Below, piece after piece: positions 1-5,737 of a stretch of 7,247 nucleotides of DNA. Source of the stretch: Desulfotomaculaceae bacterium (GTDB lineage Bacteria; Bacillota; Desulfotomaculia; Desulfotomaculales; Pelotomaculaceae); contig JAQVLS010000078.1 of NCBI GenBank assembly GCA_028704035.1, forward strand, positions 1-7,247, in the 5' to 3' direction. The position numbers and the translations under genes were made by a program. Within the stretch, counting starts at the first letter, position 1. Every line of letters starts with the position of its first letter. The notes under the pieces are model-generated. The model did no database searches, had not been told where the DNA came from, and saw only the letters and a list, made by a program, of their open reading frames with translations.

Positions 1-2
1 AA

Positions 3-218
3 GAAACCATAAAAGGCGGGCGCATAGTAATCAGTGATATGATCCGGGGGACCGGTGCCAGGGCGGCGGTATTTGCGGTAAACATGCTGGTCAACACTGT
101 TTCCGGTGGTACATGGACATATGAACGGTACAAAGAATGGCTGGAGGATGCCAGGTTTAGGGTATGCCCATGGGAAGAGGTAGGAGGCGCACAATTAATC
201 ATGGGTATAAAAGAATAA
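3..218 (+). CDS. SAM-dependent O-methyltransferase, C-terminal part (5' end outside window)
   Basis: The frame is open from the window edge and ends at TAA 216-218, giving 71 residues. The fragment has the features of the last strand-helix units of the Rossmann-like methyltransferase fold in the plant-type O-methyltransferase family (Methyltransf_2). It opens with a GGRIVISD strand, continues with an AVNMLVNTVSGGTWTYERYKEWLEDA stretch equivalent to the family's 'ml..t..G...t..e...wl..aGF' block, and closes with a short GGAQLIMGIKE strand. Members transfer a methyl group from SAM to a hydroxyl of a small aromatic or polyketide-like substrate in the cytoplasm. The SAM-binding glycine loop lies upstream of the window, so neither substrate nor completeness can be judged. 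The gene converges on the amidohydrolase at 410-1243. The family call is fairly safe; the substrate is unknown. Confidence 0.72.
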   Translation, partial: ETIKGGRIVISDMIRGTGARAAVFAVNMLVNTVSGGTWTYERYKEWLEDARFRVCPWEEVGGAQLIMGIKE

Positions 219-329
219 TGAATAAAAGTATGCGATTTATAAAATATGCCGCAGCAGGATTTTTTGTTTAGCCTCAGTTTCTGTTTTTTTATGTTGGATT
301 AACATCTATAGCCGAGATAGGCATGAAAC

Positions 330-377
330 CCAAATACAAAACGCACTAGTAATAATTCTAGCGCGTTTTGTATTTGG
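330..377 (-). terminator. Long hairpin between convergent genes, likely terminator of the amidohydrolase gene
   Basis: A perfect 15-bp inverted repeat (330-344 with 363-377) encloses one mismatch (A345 opposite C362), a further 4-bp CTAG/CTAG stem and an 8-nt loop. The mismatch is A-C in a + strand transcript but U-G wobble in a minus-strand transcript, so the structure is better formed in RNA from the amidohydrolase gene, whose stop lies about 33 bp away. The run of T after the stem on the minus strand is short (GGGTTT), so this is not a textbook intrinsic terminator. It may serve both converging transcripts, or instead stabilise the 3' end. Confidence 0.6.
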
Positions 378-409
378 TTCAAACTATTGCCTGAACAAAA
401 AGATGCGTA

Positions 410-1243
410 TTAATCTAAACCCAAAACCTGCCTGGCGTTTTCCCCAAGTATTTTCAAGATTGCCTCTTCAGAAATATTTAAATTCGAAATTGATTCGATA
501 TTCTTTTTTACATCCACACTGGGCCAGTCAGTACCAAACATAAACTTATGGGCAAATCGTCCCATATCGGGAAAATACTCTAAAAGCTTTTTAGGAGGTA
601 AGCCTGAAACATCAATATAAATATTCTTATGCAAACGAACCATGCTGACTGCTTCATTATACCACGGACCCCGTCCACCGTGCGCCATAATGATTCTCAT
701 ATTCGGGAAATCTACAGCCACGTCATCAAAAAAGATGGGATTCGCATATTTTAACCGGGTACCATAATAAATTGAAGTCCCCGTATGAAAAAGCACAGGT
801 ATGCCGAGTCTTTCAGCAACAGCATATAACGGGTACATGAAATTGTCATTGGGATAGTAATAATTGTATGAGGGTACAAGCTTGAGCCCCTTAAAGCCGC
901 GATTTAATACTAAATCCTCTAACATTTTACCCATATTAGGATGTATATAAGGATTTATCGTGCAAAACGGTATTAGTCTCGGGCTTACCCGGCAAAAATC
1001 TTCTACCGCCTCATTAGTACAAATACCTGTTGACAAAGGCGAAATTTCTGCTAATATAACAGAATAATCTACGCCGTTGTAATCCATCAATTGCAAAAAA
1101 GCATGGGGGTCGCTATGTTTTCTACAAAAAGCCACATATTCTTCTTTGGAAGGAAAGGCACTCGAAAAAAAATTAAAGGCATCTTCACCAAATGTTTCGT
1201 ACTCTGACAGGTGAACATGAACATCTATTACAGTTTTTTTCAA
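410..1243 (-). CDS. Amidohydrolase-2 family (ACMSD-like) metal-dependent hydrolase or decarboxylase
   Basis: This 277-residue protein has the metal-site layout of the amidohydrolase superfamily TIM barrel (Amidohydro_2, PF04909). It shows HxH at H9/H11 on strand 1 (DVHVH), a conserved lysine region GLKLVP near 119-124, H153 (FHTG), H188 (AHGGRG) and a catalytic-type D239 (GTDWP). The length is normal and the frame intact. The family includes decarboxylases such as aminocarboxymuconate-semialdehyde decarboxylase and hydrolases of ring-cleavage products. The substrate here is not identifiable. The start is TTG: an in-frame TAA directly precedes it, so no longer form is possible. The nearest Shine-Dalgarno is GGAG, 10 nt upstream. 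A stronger AAGGAG at about 1283-1290 leads only to a 4-codon frame. No signal peptide is seen, so it is cytoplasmic. It stands alone, divergent from the PHP phosphatase gene. Confidence 0.85.
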   Translation of the reverse strand: MKKTVIDVHVHLSEYETFGEDAFNFFSSAFPSKEEYVAFCRKHSDPHAFLQLMDYNGVDYSVILAEISPLSTGICTNEAVEDFCRVSPRLIPFCTINPYIHPNMGKMLEDLVLNRGFKGLKLVPSYNYYYPNDNFMYPLYAVAERLGIPVLFHTGTSIYYGTRLKYANPIFFDDVAVDFPNMRIIMAHGGRGPWYNEAVSMVRLHKNIYIDVSGLPPKKLLEYFPDMGRFAHKFMFGTDWPSVDVKKNIESISNLNISEEAILKILGENARQVLGLD

Positions 1244-1416
1244 TTAAAATCTACTCCAATCCTTATAAATCAGTATTCCTTCATCTCCTTTATATTACCA
1301 TCCCCAGACGGGATAATATAATATGCGTAACCAATTGGATTAATAATTATTAAATATAAATAAATTCATTAAGAAAACGGTAATATATAATAGATCAAAT
1401 GGAGGTGTTATTTTAG
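1244..1416. promoter_or_regulatory. AT-rich divergent intergenic region, presumed to hold promoters for both flanking genes
   Basis: The region separates two divergently transcribed genes, so it should contain both promoters. It includes a perfect 14-bp AT palindrome (1340-1353), a small CCAATTGG palindrome (1331-1338) and a perfect TATAAT at 1386-1391. That TATAAT would place the transcript start almost on the Shine-Dalgarno (GGAGG at 1401-1405) of the phosphatase gene and has no good -35. I could not define a convincing promoter for either strand, and the operator role of the palindromes is a guess. Confidence 0.35.
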
Positions 1417-2163
1417 GTGATCGATATCCACAGCCACATCCTGCCCGGTTTGGACGATGGGGCGGCCACTATAGAAGAAGCTATCGCCATGGCCAGCTGT
1501 GCTATTGCGGATGGGATCAAGCAAATGGTGGTAACACCACACGTGAAATCAAGGACGTATCCCAGCAAGGAAGCGATCCTGGATAAAATGGCAAACCTGC
1601 AAGATGTGCTGCAGAAAAAAGGAATCAACCTTCTTCTCCTGCCTGGCGCTGAATACAGAATAGATCCGGAACTGCCCCGGCAGTTGGCTAAGGGAGAACT
1701 TCTGACTATTAACAATAAAGGGCGATACCTACTGGTAGAATTTTCTGACGTCTCTGTTCCCGATTATACAGCAGACCTTTTCTTTAAACTGCTACAGCTG
1801 GGCGTAACACCAATTATTGCTCACCCGGAGCGAAGCTCAATCTTTATTGAAGATCATAACAGTCTATACGAATTGCTGTCGAATGGCGCTTTAGCGCAGT
1901 TAACATCCGGCAGTTTAACCGGCTATTTTTCTCCTGAAATAGCATCTACCGCCAGGTCTTTTTTGGAGAAAGGCTATGTCCAATTTATCGCTTCCGATGC
2001 ACATAGCCGCAGCGGCCAACTATTACATTTCAAGCCGGCAGTAAGGGAAGTGATGCGTCTGCTCGGCGAAGAACAGGGGCGTCGCCTGTTGATAAAAAAT
2101 CCTCAATGTGCTGTTCGGGGAGAGCTAATCGAGGCTTGCGAATTGATGAAAAAAGCAATCTGA
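1417..2163 (+). CDS. PHP-domain protein-tyrosine phosphatase, CpsB/CapC (YwqE) family
   Basis: This 248-residue protein has the full metal-ligand set of the PHP phosphoesterase fold used by Gram-positive CpsB/YwqE tyrosine phosphatases: H5 and H7 (IDIHSHILPGLDDG), H42 (TPHV), E79 (GAEYRI), E108 (LVEF), H136 (AHPER), D194 and H196 (SDAHS). The family dephosphorylates tyrosine residues, typically on the C-terminal tail of a BY-kinase that controls capsule or exopolysaccharide export, and acts in the cytoplasm. The length matches the family. The start is GTG: an in-frame TAG directly precedes it, and a GGAGGTG Shine-Dalgarno lies about 11 nt upstream. No Wzz-like adaptor, BY-kinase or glycosyltransferase gene is visible nearby, so the usual partner is not adjacent on either side. 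The family call is strong; the in vivo substrate is not shown. Confidence 0.92.
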   Translation: MIDIHSHILPGLDDGAATIEEAIAMASCAIADGIKQMVVTPHVKSRTYPSKEAILDKMANLQDVLQKKGINLLLLPGAEYRIDPELPRQLAKGELLTINNKGRYLLVEFSDVSVPDYTADLFFKLLQLGVTPIIAHPERSSIFIEDHNSLYELLSNGALAQLTSGSLTGYFSPEIASTARSFLEKGYVQFIASDAHSRSGQLLHFKPAVREVMRLLGEEQGRRLLIKNPQCAVRGELIEACELMKKAI

Positions 2164-2211
2164 TTGCGAGTATAAACAAAAAAGATTCTAAGAGAATACT
2201 TACGCCATAGT

Positions 2212-2607
2212 ACCCAGCTCACCATTAGGTTCGGGATATTAGATTCACTCGGCCTCAGCGTGCGCCTTCATAAACAATTGATCAGCATGGAACTTCCGGA
2301 AAAAGCCCAGATCTGTGTTTCCGGTTGCCCCAATAATTGCAGCGAGGGTTATTTACGTGACATAGGCTTTTTGGGGAAGAAGAACGGCTGGGGTATGATT
2401 GTAGGCGGAACTTCCGGACGGAGACCACGTATCGGGGGGGATGTTATTGCTGAGAGCCTAACCGATGATCAGGCAGTCGAACTGGCACAAAAATGCTTGG
2501 CATATTATAAAAACAATGCCAGGCACAGAGAAAGAACATACAGGTTTATTGAAAGGATTGGCATCGATGCTTTCAATAAACCTGTACTAGAAGCCGACGA
2601 TGTATAG
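2212..2607 (+). pseudogene. Truncated siroheme/[4Fe-4S] nitrite/sulfite reductase domain protein remnant
   Basis: The frame shows the C-terminal half of a NIR_SIR domain. A CVSGCPNNC motif matches the second cysteine pair (C-x3-C) that binds the [4Fe-4S]-siroheme unit. It is followed by a DIGFLGKKNGWGMIVGG stretch, the GRRPRIGG loop, and the family's YYKNNARHRERTYRFIERIG C-terminal helix. Recognisable sequence begins upstream of the best start (GTG 2260), at about 2224 (TIRFGILDSLGLS), but the first cysteine pair (C-x5-C) is absent. Where the family has a Cys before the RFG-like residues, this copy has none. No Shine-Dalgarno precedes GTG 2260, and the upstream frame runs into a stop at 2173-2175. 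Intact members bind siroheme and reduce sulfite or nitrite. This copy cannot complete the cluster and is best read as a decayed gene, although a short expressed fragment cannot be excluded. Confidence 0.75.
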
Positions 2608-2917
2608 TAAAGGTAAAGTTTTCCATACAATGTTTTTTTACTTTAGTTGATAAATGATAATGATGACTTTACCACACATACAACTGCCAGGGACATAGAT
2701 CTCGCGGCAACTTCAAGATTTCCAAATAAGCACTAAACCCGCATTAGATAAAAAATGAACAGGTACCAACACCTTAGATAGTAAATTTGGACACGTTAGA
2801 GGCGATTCTAACGCGTCTTGTTATTTAATATAACAAATATTATGTTTGTGAATACCTTTTGAAAGAAGCTAGTTTACATAATATCTATTAGCGGAACATA
2901 GAAATGGGCCAATAAAT
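2608..2917. other. Non-coding stretch after the siroheme-protein remnant
   Basis: No convincing reading frame is seen on either strand. The stretch holds a perfect but widely spaced 8-bp inverted repeat (GGTAAAGT 2612-2619 with ACTTTACC 2666-2673) and a shorter competing arm (ACTTTA 2640-2645). It also holds the paired hairpins listed separately at 2790-2836. The rest is AT-rich and unremarkable. No RNA gene, repeat array or transposon end was recognised. Confidence 0.5.
2790..2836. terminator. Two adjacent hairpins, terminator-like
   Basis: The first hairpin pairs 2790-2800 with 2807-2817: 11 positions with one mismatch (A2793 opposite C2814, which becomes a U-G wobble on the minus strand) and a 6-nt GGCGAT loop. 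It is followed on the + strand by TTGTTATTT. A second inverted repeat begins at once: TTGTTAT 2818-2824 with ATAACAA 2830-2836 and a 5-nt spacer. Both directions are possible: read-through from 2607 on the + strand, or from iorB (ending 3202) on the minus strand. The T-rich tail favours + strand termination; the wobble pair favours minus. Confidence 0.45.
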
Positions 2918-3215
2918 ATGTTTTTTATCAGAAAAGAATATAGAATTTTTCTCGGATCCTACATTCCAGCATGATTCAGCTTTTTTAAAAAAGTGCATAC
3001 ACAAAGAAGGCACCGAAGAAGCCCTATCCCACTGCGAAATGGTTAGATACTTATTTAACGCCAGTCATCGGATTTGCTGTTACAAGCAACTAATCCAAAT
3101 CTATTTTGACTCAACTAACGATCAGTTTTCAAGGTTCATCCATTTTTATGGTTATGGGATTGGCACCATTTACCTGCAACTGCATAACTCATGTTATTAT
3201 ATTAATTTGTTTTAA
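2918..3215 (+). pseudogene. Unrecognised reading frame of about 98 codons, apparently frameshifted at a T6 run
   Basis: From 2916 to TAA 3213-3215 one + frame stays open for 99 codons, but its only internal ATG (3039) would give just 58 residues. An ATG at 2918 reads in the neighbouring frame. If the T6 run (2921-2926) had five T, it would join the long frame and give a 98-residue protein beginning MFLSEKNIEFFSDPTF. The composition is protein-like: mixed helical segments (for example EEALSHCEMVRYLFNASH), an aromatic-rich C-terminal part (FIHFYGYGIGTIYLQLHN), five cysteines, no signal peptide and no clear membrane segment. No family is recognised and no strong Shine-Dalgarno precedes the ATG. 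The 3' end overlaps iorB tail to tail by 14 bp. It may be a decayed gene, a sequencing indel at the homopolymer, or a chance frame. Confidence 0.35.
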
Positions 3216-3825
3216 GAGCTCTAAATAGTTGTGCCGCTTCATAGCCCATATTAAATGCCTTCATATTTAAATCCAAATTCTTTTCTGGAACTGATAAACC
3301 TATGATACGCCCAAATGTTTCCTTTGGAATGGACGTATATCCAATACCAGCGAGTGCACCTACCATAACAACATTTTGTACAACAGGATTGCCTGCTTGG
3401 GTGGCTATAGAAGTGCTTTTTATTATTACAACATGTGCTGATATCTCCTTGAGCTTCCCGAGTAAGGTGTCGATATCTGGATAATTATCCTTGCCCATTA
3501 GAACACCGACTGGGTAAACGGGGCGGGGGTTAACGATGATCTTAACGCCAGGACTGCCAAATTCCAGAGCTGCCCGCGTTGCCTCCACTGGCTCAAAACC
3601 TACAATCACATCTGCAGAGCCAGCAGGTACAATGGGTCCATAAAGTAATTTGCGGGACAACCTGATGTGTGAGGATACTGAACCGCCACGCTGGGACATA
3701 CCGTAAGATTCACCAACAGTAACTTTATAACCAACTGCCGCAGCTGCTTTAGCCAGGATCTCAGAAACAAGAATATTGCCCTGGCCGCCTACTCCTGTGA
3801 TAACCAAATTCATGGGATCTTTCAT
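3202..3825 (-). CDS. iorB: Indolepyruvate:ferredoxin oxidoreductase, beta subunit
   Basis: This 207-residue protein is a single POR-gamma-type domain (PF01558), the small subunit of indolepyruvate:ferredoxin oxidoreductase. Visible hallmarks are the N-terminal GVGGQG loop (residues 11-16) and the SYGMSQRGGSV motif (40-50). A conserved VQNVVMVGALAG segment lies in the last third. With IorA it oxidatively decarboxylates aryl 2-oxoacids (indolepyruvate, phenylpyruvate, 4-hydroxyphenylpyruvate in characterised enzymes) to the aryl-acetyl-CoA, passing electrons to ferredoxin in the cytoplasm. The length is normal and the frame intact. The start ATG lies 1 bp after the iorA stop, with a GAGGGGGTGGA Shine-Dalgarno inside the last iorA codons, indicating translational coupling. 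It is the last gene of the operon. Its stop overlaps an opposing reading frame, and the nearest terminator-like hairpins are about 370 bp beyond it. Confidence 0.93.
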   Translation of the reverse strand: MKDPMNLVITGVGGQGNILVSEILAKAAAAVGYKVTVGESYGMSQRGGSVSSHIRLSRKLLYGPIVPAGSADVIVGFEPVEATRAALEFGSPGVKIIVNPRPVYPVGVLMGKDNYPDIDTLLGKLKEISAHVVIIKSTSIATQAGNPVVQNVVMVGALAGIGYTSIPKETFGRIIGLSVPEKNLDLNMKAFNMGYEAAQLFRALKTN

Positions 3826-3826
3826 A

Positions 3827-5737
3827 TTAGTCCACCCCCTCTACAATAATTGCTCCAACCGGACAAAGAGAGGCACAAACTCCACATCCCGCACATACAG
3901 CTTCGTCTATAGCAGCCTTCCCCGCTGCTTGGTCCCAGATGTTGCCTGGACAACCCCATACCGAGGTGCAGAAACGACCGCAACCGCAAGTATCACCCCG
4001 GCAAAGGGATTGATCAACATAGACCTTTCTCTTCTGCCGCTCTCGACGTCTTGCGACAAGTGCACATTCCTGGCGGAGGATCAGTACCTTTAAACCCGGC
4101 TCTCTCAGAAGAAAACATATTTTCTCAGCTACGTGGTTGCTGTCAAAAGGATCGGCTATTTCACATGTTACACCAAAGCCCCTGACAATGTCTTCAATGC
4201 GAATTTTGCTTACGGGCATGCCCTGAACGGTTATTCCAGTACCGGGGTGAGGTTGGTGCCCGGTCATGGCGGTAACACCGTTATCAAGTACAATACACAT
4301 AAAATCAGAGCCGCTGTAATGACCGTTAATAAGGCCAGGTATTACAGCATGGTAAAATGTTGAATCTCCTACAAATGTAAGCGCCGGCCTCTTTAAACCA
4401 AACCTGCCGAGCTTACTGAGGCCCCCGGCAATAGACGGTCCTGCTCCCATGCAATGCAAGGTGTCAAAAAGGTTAAAACCTGTATCCCAAGCGCCTAGAC
4501 AATAACATCCAATATCACCGGCAACTATGCAATCTCTTCCGTCTACCGCGATAGCCGTTTTAACAGCCCAAAAAGAGGCCCGGTGAGGACAACCCGGACA
4601 CATAGCGTATTCCCGCGGTGGGATCATAGCTTCAATTTCTGCGATCTTATTTCTGGGATAACCAGGTATGTGATACTGGATATCTTTAACATTAGCTAAA
4701 GCCTGTAAAATGATATCAACGTTCATTTCACCGCAGGAGGGACCGCGCGTTCCAGCGACATCGCCTGATATTTTACCAAAAAACCTAACTTTATTGGTAC
4801 TTTTTCTGGCATAGAGAAGCATAACTCCCTCCTCAAGAAAAGGACGTACCTCCTCCGCGAAGATTACATTTTTGACCCCTTTAAGATGAGAGAGTATGAA
4901 ATATTCAGGCAAAGGATATGTGGTTCCTACTCTTACAAGCTTTATTTCGTCCCTAAGACCAAGCATATTTATTGCTTCTCTGGCATACAGCAGGCTTGTG
5001 CCGCTACAAAATATCGCGGTTTCCGCCTGTTCAGGTCCCTCGGCGAAATTCAGTCCGCACTCCTCCAGAACAAGAGCAGCCTTCCCTACCCTATCTCTTG
5101 CTTTCATGTGAAATACGGTTTTAGTTAAAAAACATTCACCAGCCGGAAAGAAGGCTGTTCTTTTTTCCCGAAGCGGTTCCCCAAGCTTTACCAATCCACG
5201 GGAGTGAGCTATTCTTGTTACAGAGCGAAGTAGAACCGGTCCCTTGATCCTTTCTGAGAGTTCAAAAGCCAACCTGGTCATGTCCTTTGCCTCTTCCACA
5301 GACGAAGGTTCGAGCACCGGGACCATGGCTGCTTTCGCCAGGTAACGCGCGTCATACTCTTTTACACTTGAATGTCCCTGTGGATCGTCTGCCACCGTTA
5401 CTACCAACCCGCCTTTACATCCACCAAGATTCATACTGGTTAGAAAATCAAAGGCCACATTCAAACCATCTGACTTCATTACGCACATAGCTCTCAGTCC
5501 GGCAAACGAAGCTGCGGCAGCACCTTCCAGAGAAACTATCTCATTAACTGACCATTCAGTATAAATTTCTGAGGCTGGAATCCTGGCCAGTGTTTCGATA
5601 ATTTCTGTTGTAGGTGACCCGGGATATGATGCGGCAAAACATACTCCTGTTTCAATTGCGCCGCGGGCAATCGCTTCATTCCCGTTCAATAAAACCTCAT
5701 CCCCCTGCTTACCTTCAATTACATCTTTCCAGCTCAT
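3827..5737 (-). CDS. iorA: Indolepyruvate:ferredoxin oxidoreductase, alpha subunit (TPP-binding, two C-terminal Fe-S cluster motifs)
   Basis: This 636-residue protein is of normal IorA length. The N-terminal pyruvate-oxidoreductase-type pyrimidine-binding domain carries YPGSPTTE (38-45) and an EWSVNE segment (61-66). The C-terminal thiamine-diphosphate domain shows CPGCPHR (380-386), GDIGCYCLG (407-415), the metal/TPP loop FVGDSTFYH (455-463) and LDNGVTAMTGHQPHPG (484-499). The last 60 residues form a ferredoxin-like module. Its second cluster is classical (C615, C618, C621, C625-P). The first is unusual: C579-x4-C584-x-C586-x3-C590-x5-C596-P, one cysteine more than needed. The enzyme makes aryl-acetyl-CoA, CO2 and reduced ferredoxin from aryl 2-oxoacid and CoA. 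The true substrate range could also include other 2-oxoacids. The start ATG has GGAGGTGG about 9 nt upstream and overlaps the preceding TGA as ATGA, so it is coupled to the FrhB-like gene. Confidence 0.95.
   Translation of the reverse strand: MSWKDVIEGKQGDEVLLNGNEAIARGAIETGVCFAASYPGSPTTEIIETLARIPASEIYTEWSVNEIVSLEGAAAASFAGLRAMCVMKSDGLNVAFDFLTSMNLGGCKGGLVVTVADDPQGHSSVKEYDARYLAKAAMVPVLEPSSVEEAKDMTRLAFELSERIKGPVLLRSVTRIAHSRGLVKLGEPLREKRTAFFPAGECFLTKTVFHMKARDRVGKAALVLEECGLNFAEGPEQAETAIFCSGTSLLYAREAINMLGLRDEIKLVRVGTTYPLPEYFILSHLKGVKNVIFAEEVRPFLEEGVMLLYARKSTNKVRFFGKISGDVAGTRGPSCGEMNVDIILQALANVKDIQYHIPGYPRNKIAEIEAMIPPREYAMCPGCPHRASFWAVKTAIAVDGRDCIVAGDIGCYCLGAWDTGFNLFDTLHCMGAGPSIAGGLSKLGRFGLKRPALTFVGDSTFYHAVIPGLINGHYSGSDFMCIVLDNGVTAMTGHQPHPGTGITVQGMPVSKIRIEDIVRGFGVTCEIADPFDSNHVAEKICFLLREPGLKVLILRQECALVARRRERQKRKVYVDQSLCRGDTCGCGRFCTSVWGCPGNIWDQAAGKAAIDEAVCAGCGVCASLCPVGAIIVEGVD

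Noticed and set aside
269..271. In-frame TAG as a possible pyrrolysine codon in the small frame after the methyltransferase
   Set aside because: Known pyrrolysine proteins are large corrinoid-dependent methylamine methyltransferases. This is a tiny hydrophobic frame with no such similarity and no pylTSBCD genes in view.
1386..1391. Perfect TATAAT as the phosphatase gene's -10 box
   Set aside because: It has no acceptable -35 at 16-18 bp and would start the transcript almost at the Shine-Dalgarno; kept only as a note.
1413..1715. 100-codon antisense frame within the PHP phosphatase gene
   Set aside because: It lies opposite a gene with all catalytic motifs intact, has a low-complexity Ser/Arg/Cys-rich translation, and no ribosome site; it is a shadow.
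2176..2208. ATTCT-AAG-AGAAT hairpin followed on the minus strand by T6, as a terminator
   Set aside because: The stem is only 5 bp of mostly A-T pairs, and no minus-strand gene ends nearby to need it.
2612..2673. Alternative pairing of TAAAGT with two downstream ACTTTA arms, as an attenuator
   Set aside because: The arms are short, AT-rich and far apart, and no gene with a regulated leader follows on the + strand.
2608..3201. Mobile element or CRISPR in the gap between the siroheme remnant and iorB
   Set aside because: No terminal inverted repeats with flanking duplications, transposase motifs or regularly spaced repeats were found.
3776..4093. Open + strand frames opposite iorA, iorB and the frhB-like gene (for example this one and 6284-6559)
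   Set aside because: They are antisense to strongly supported genes and have no recognisable motifs or Shine-Dalgarno sites.
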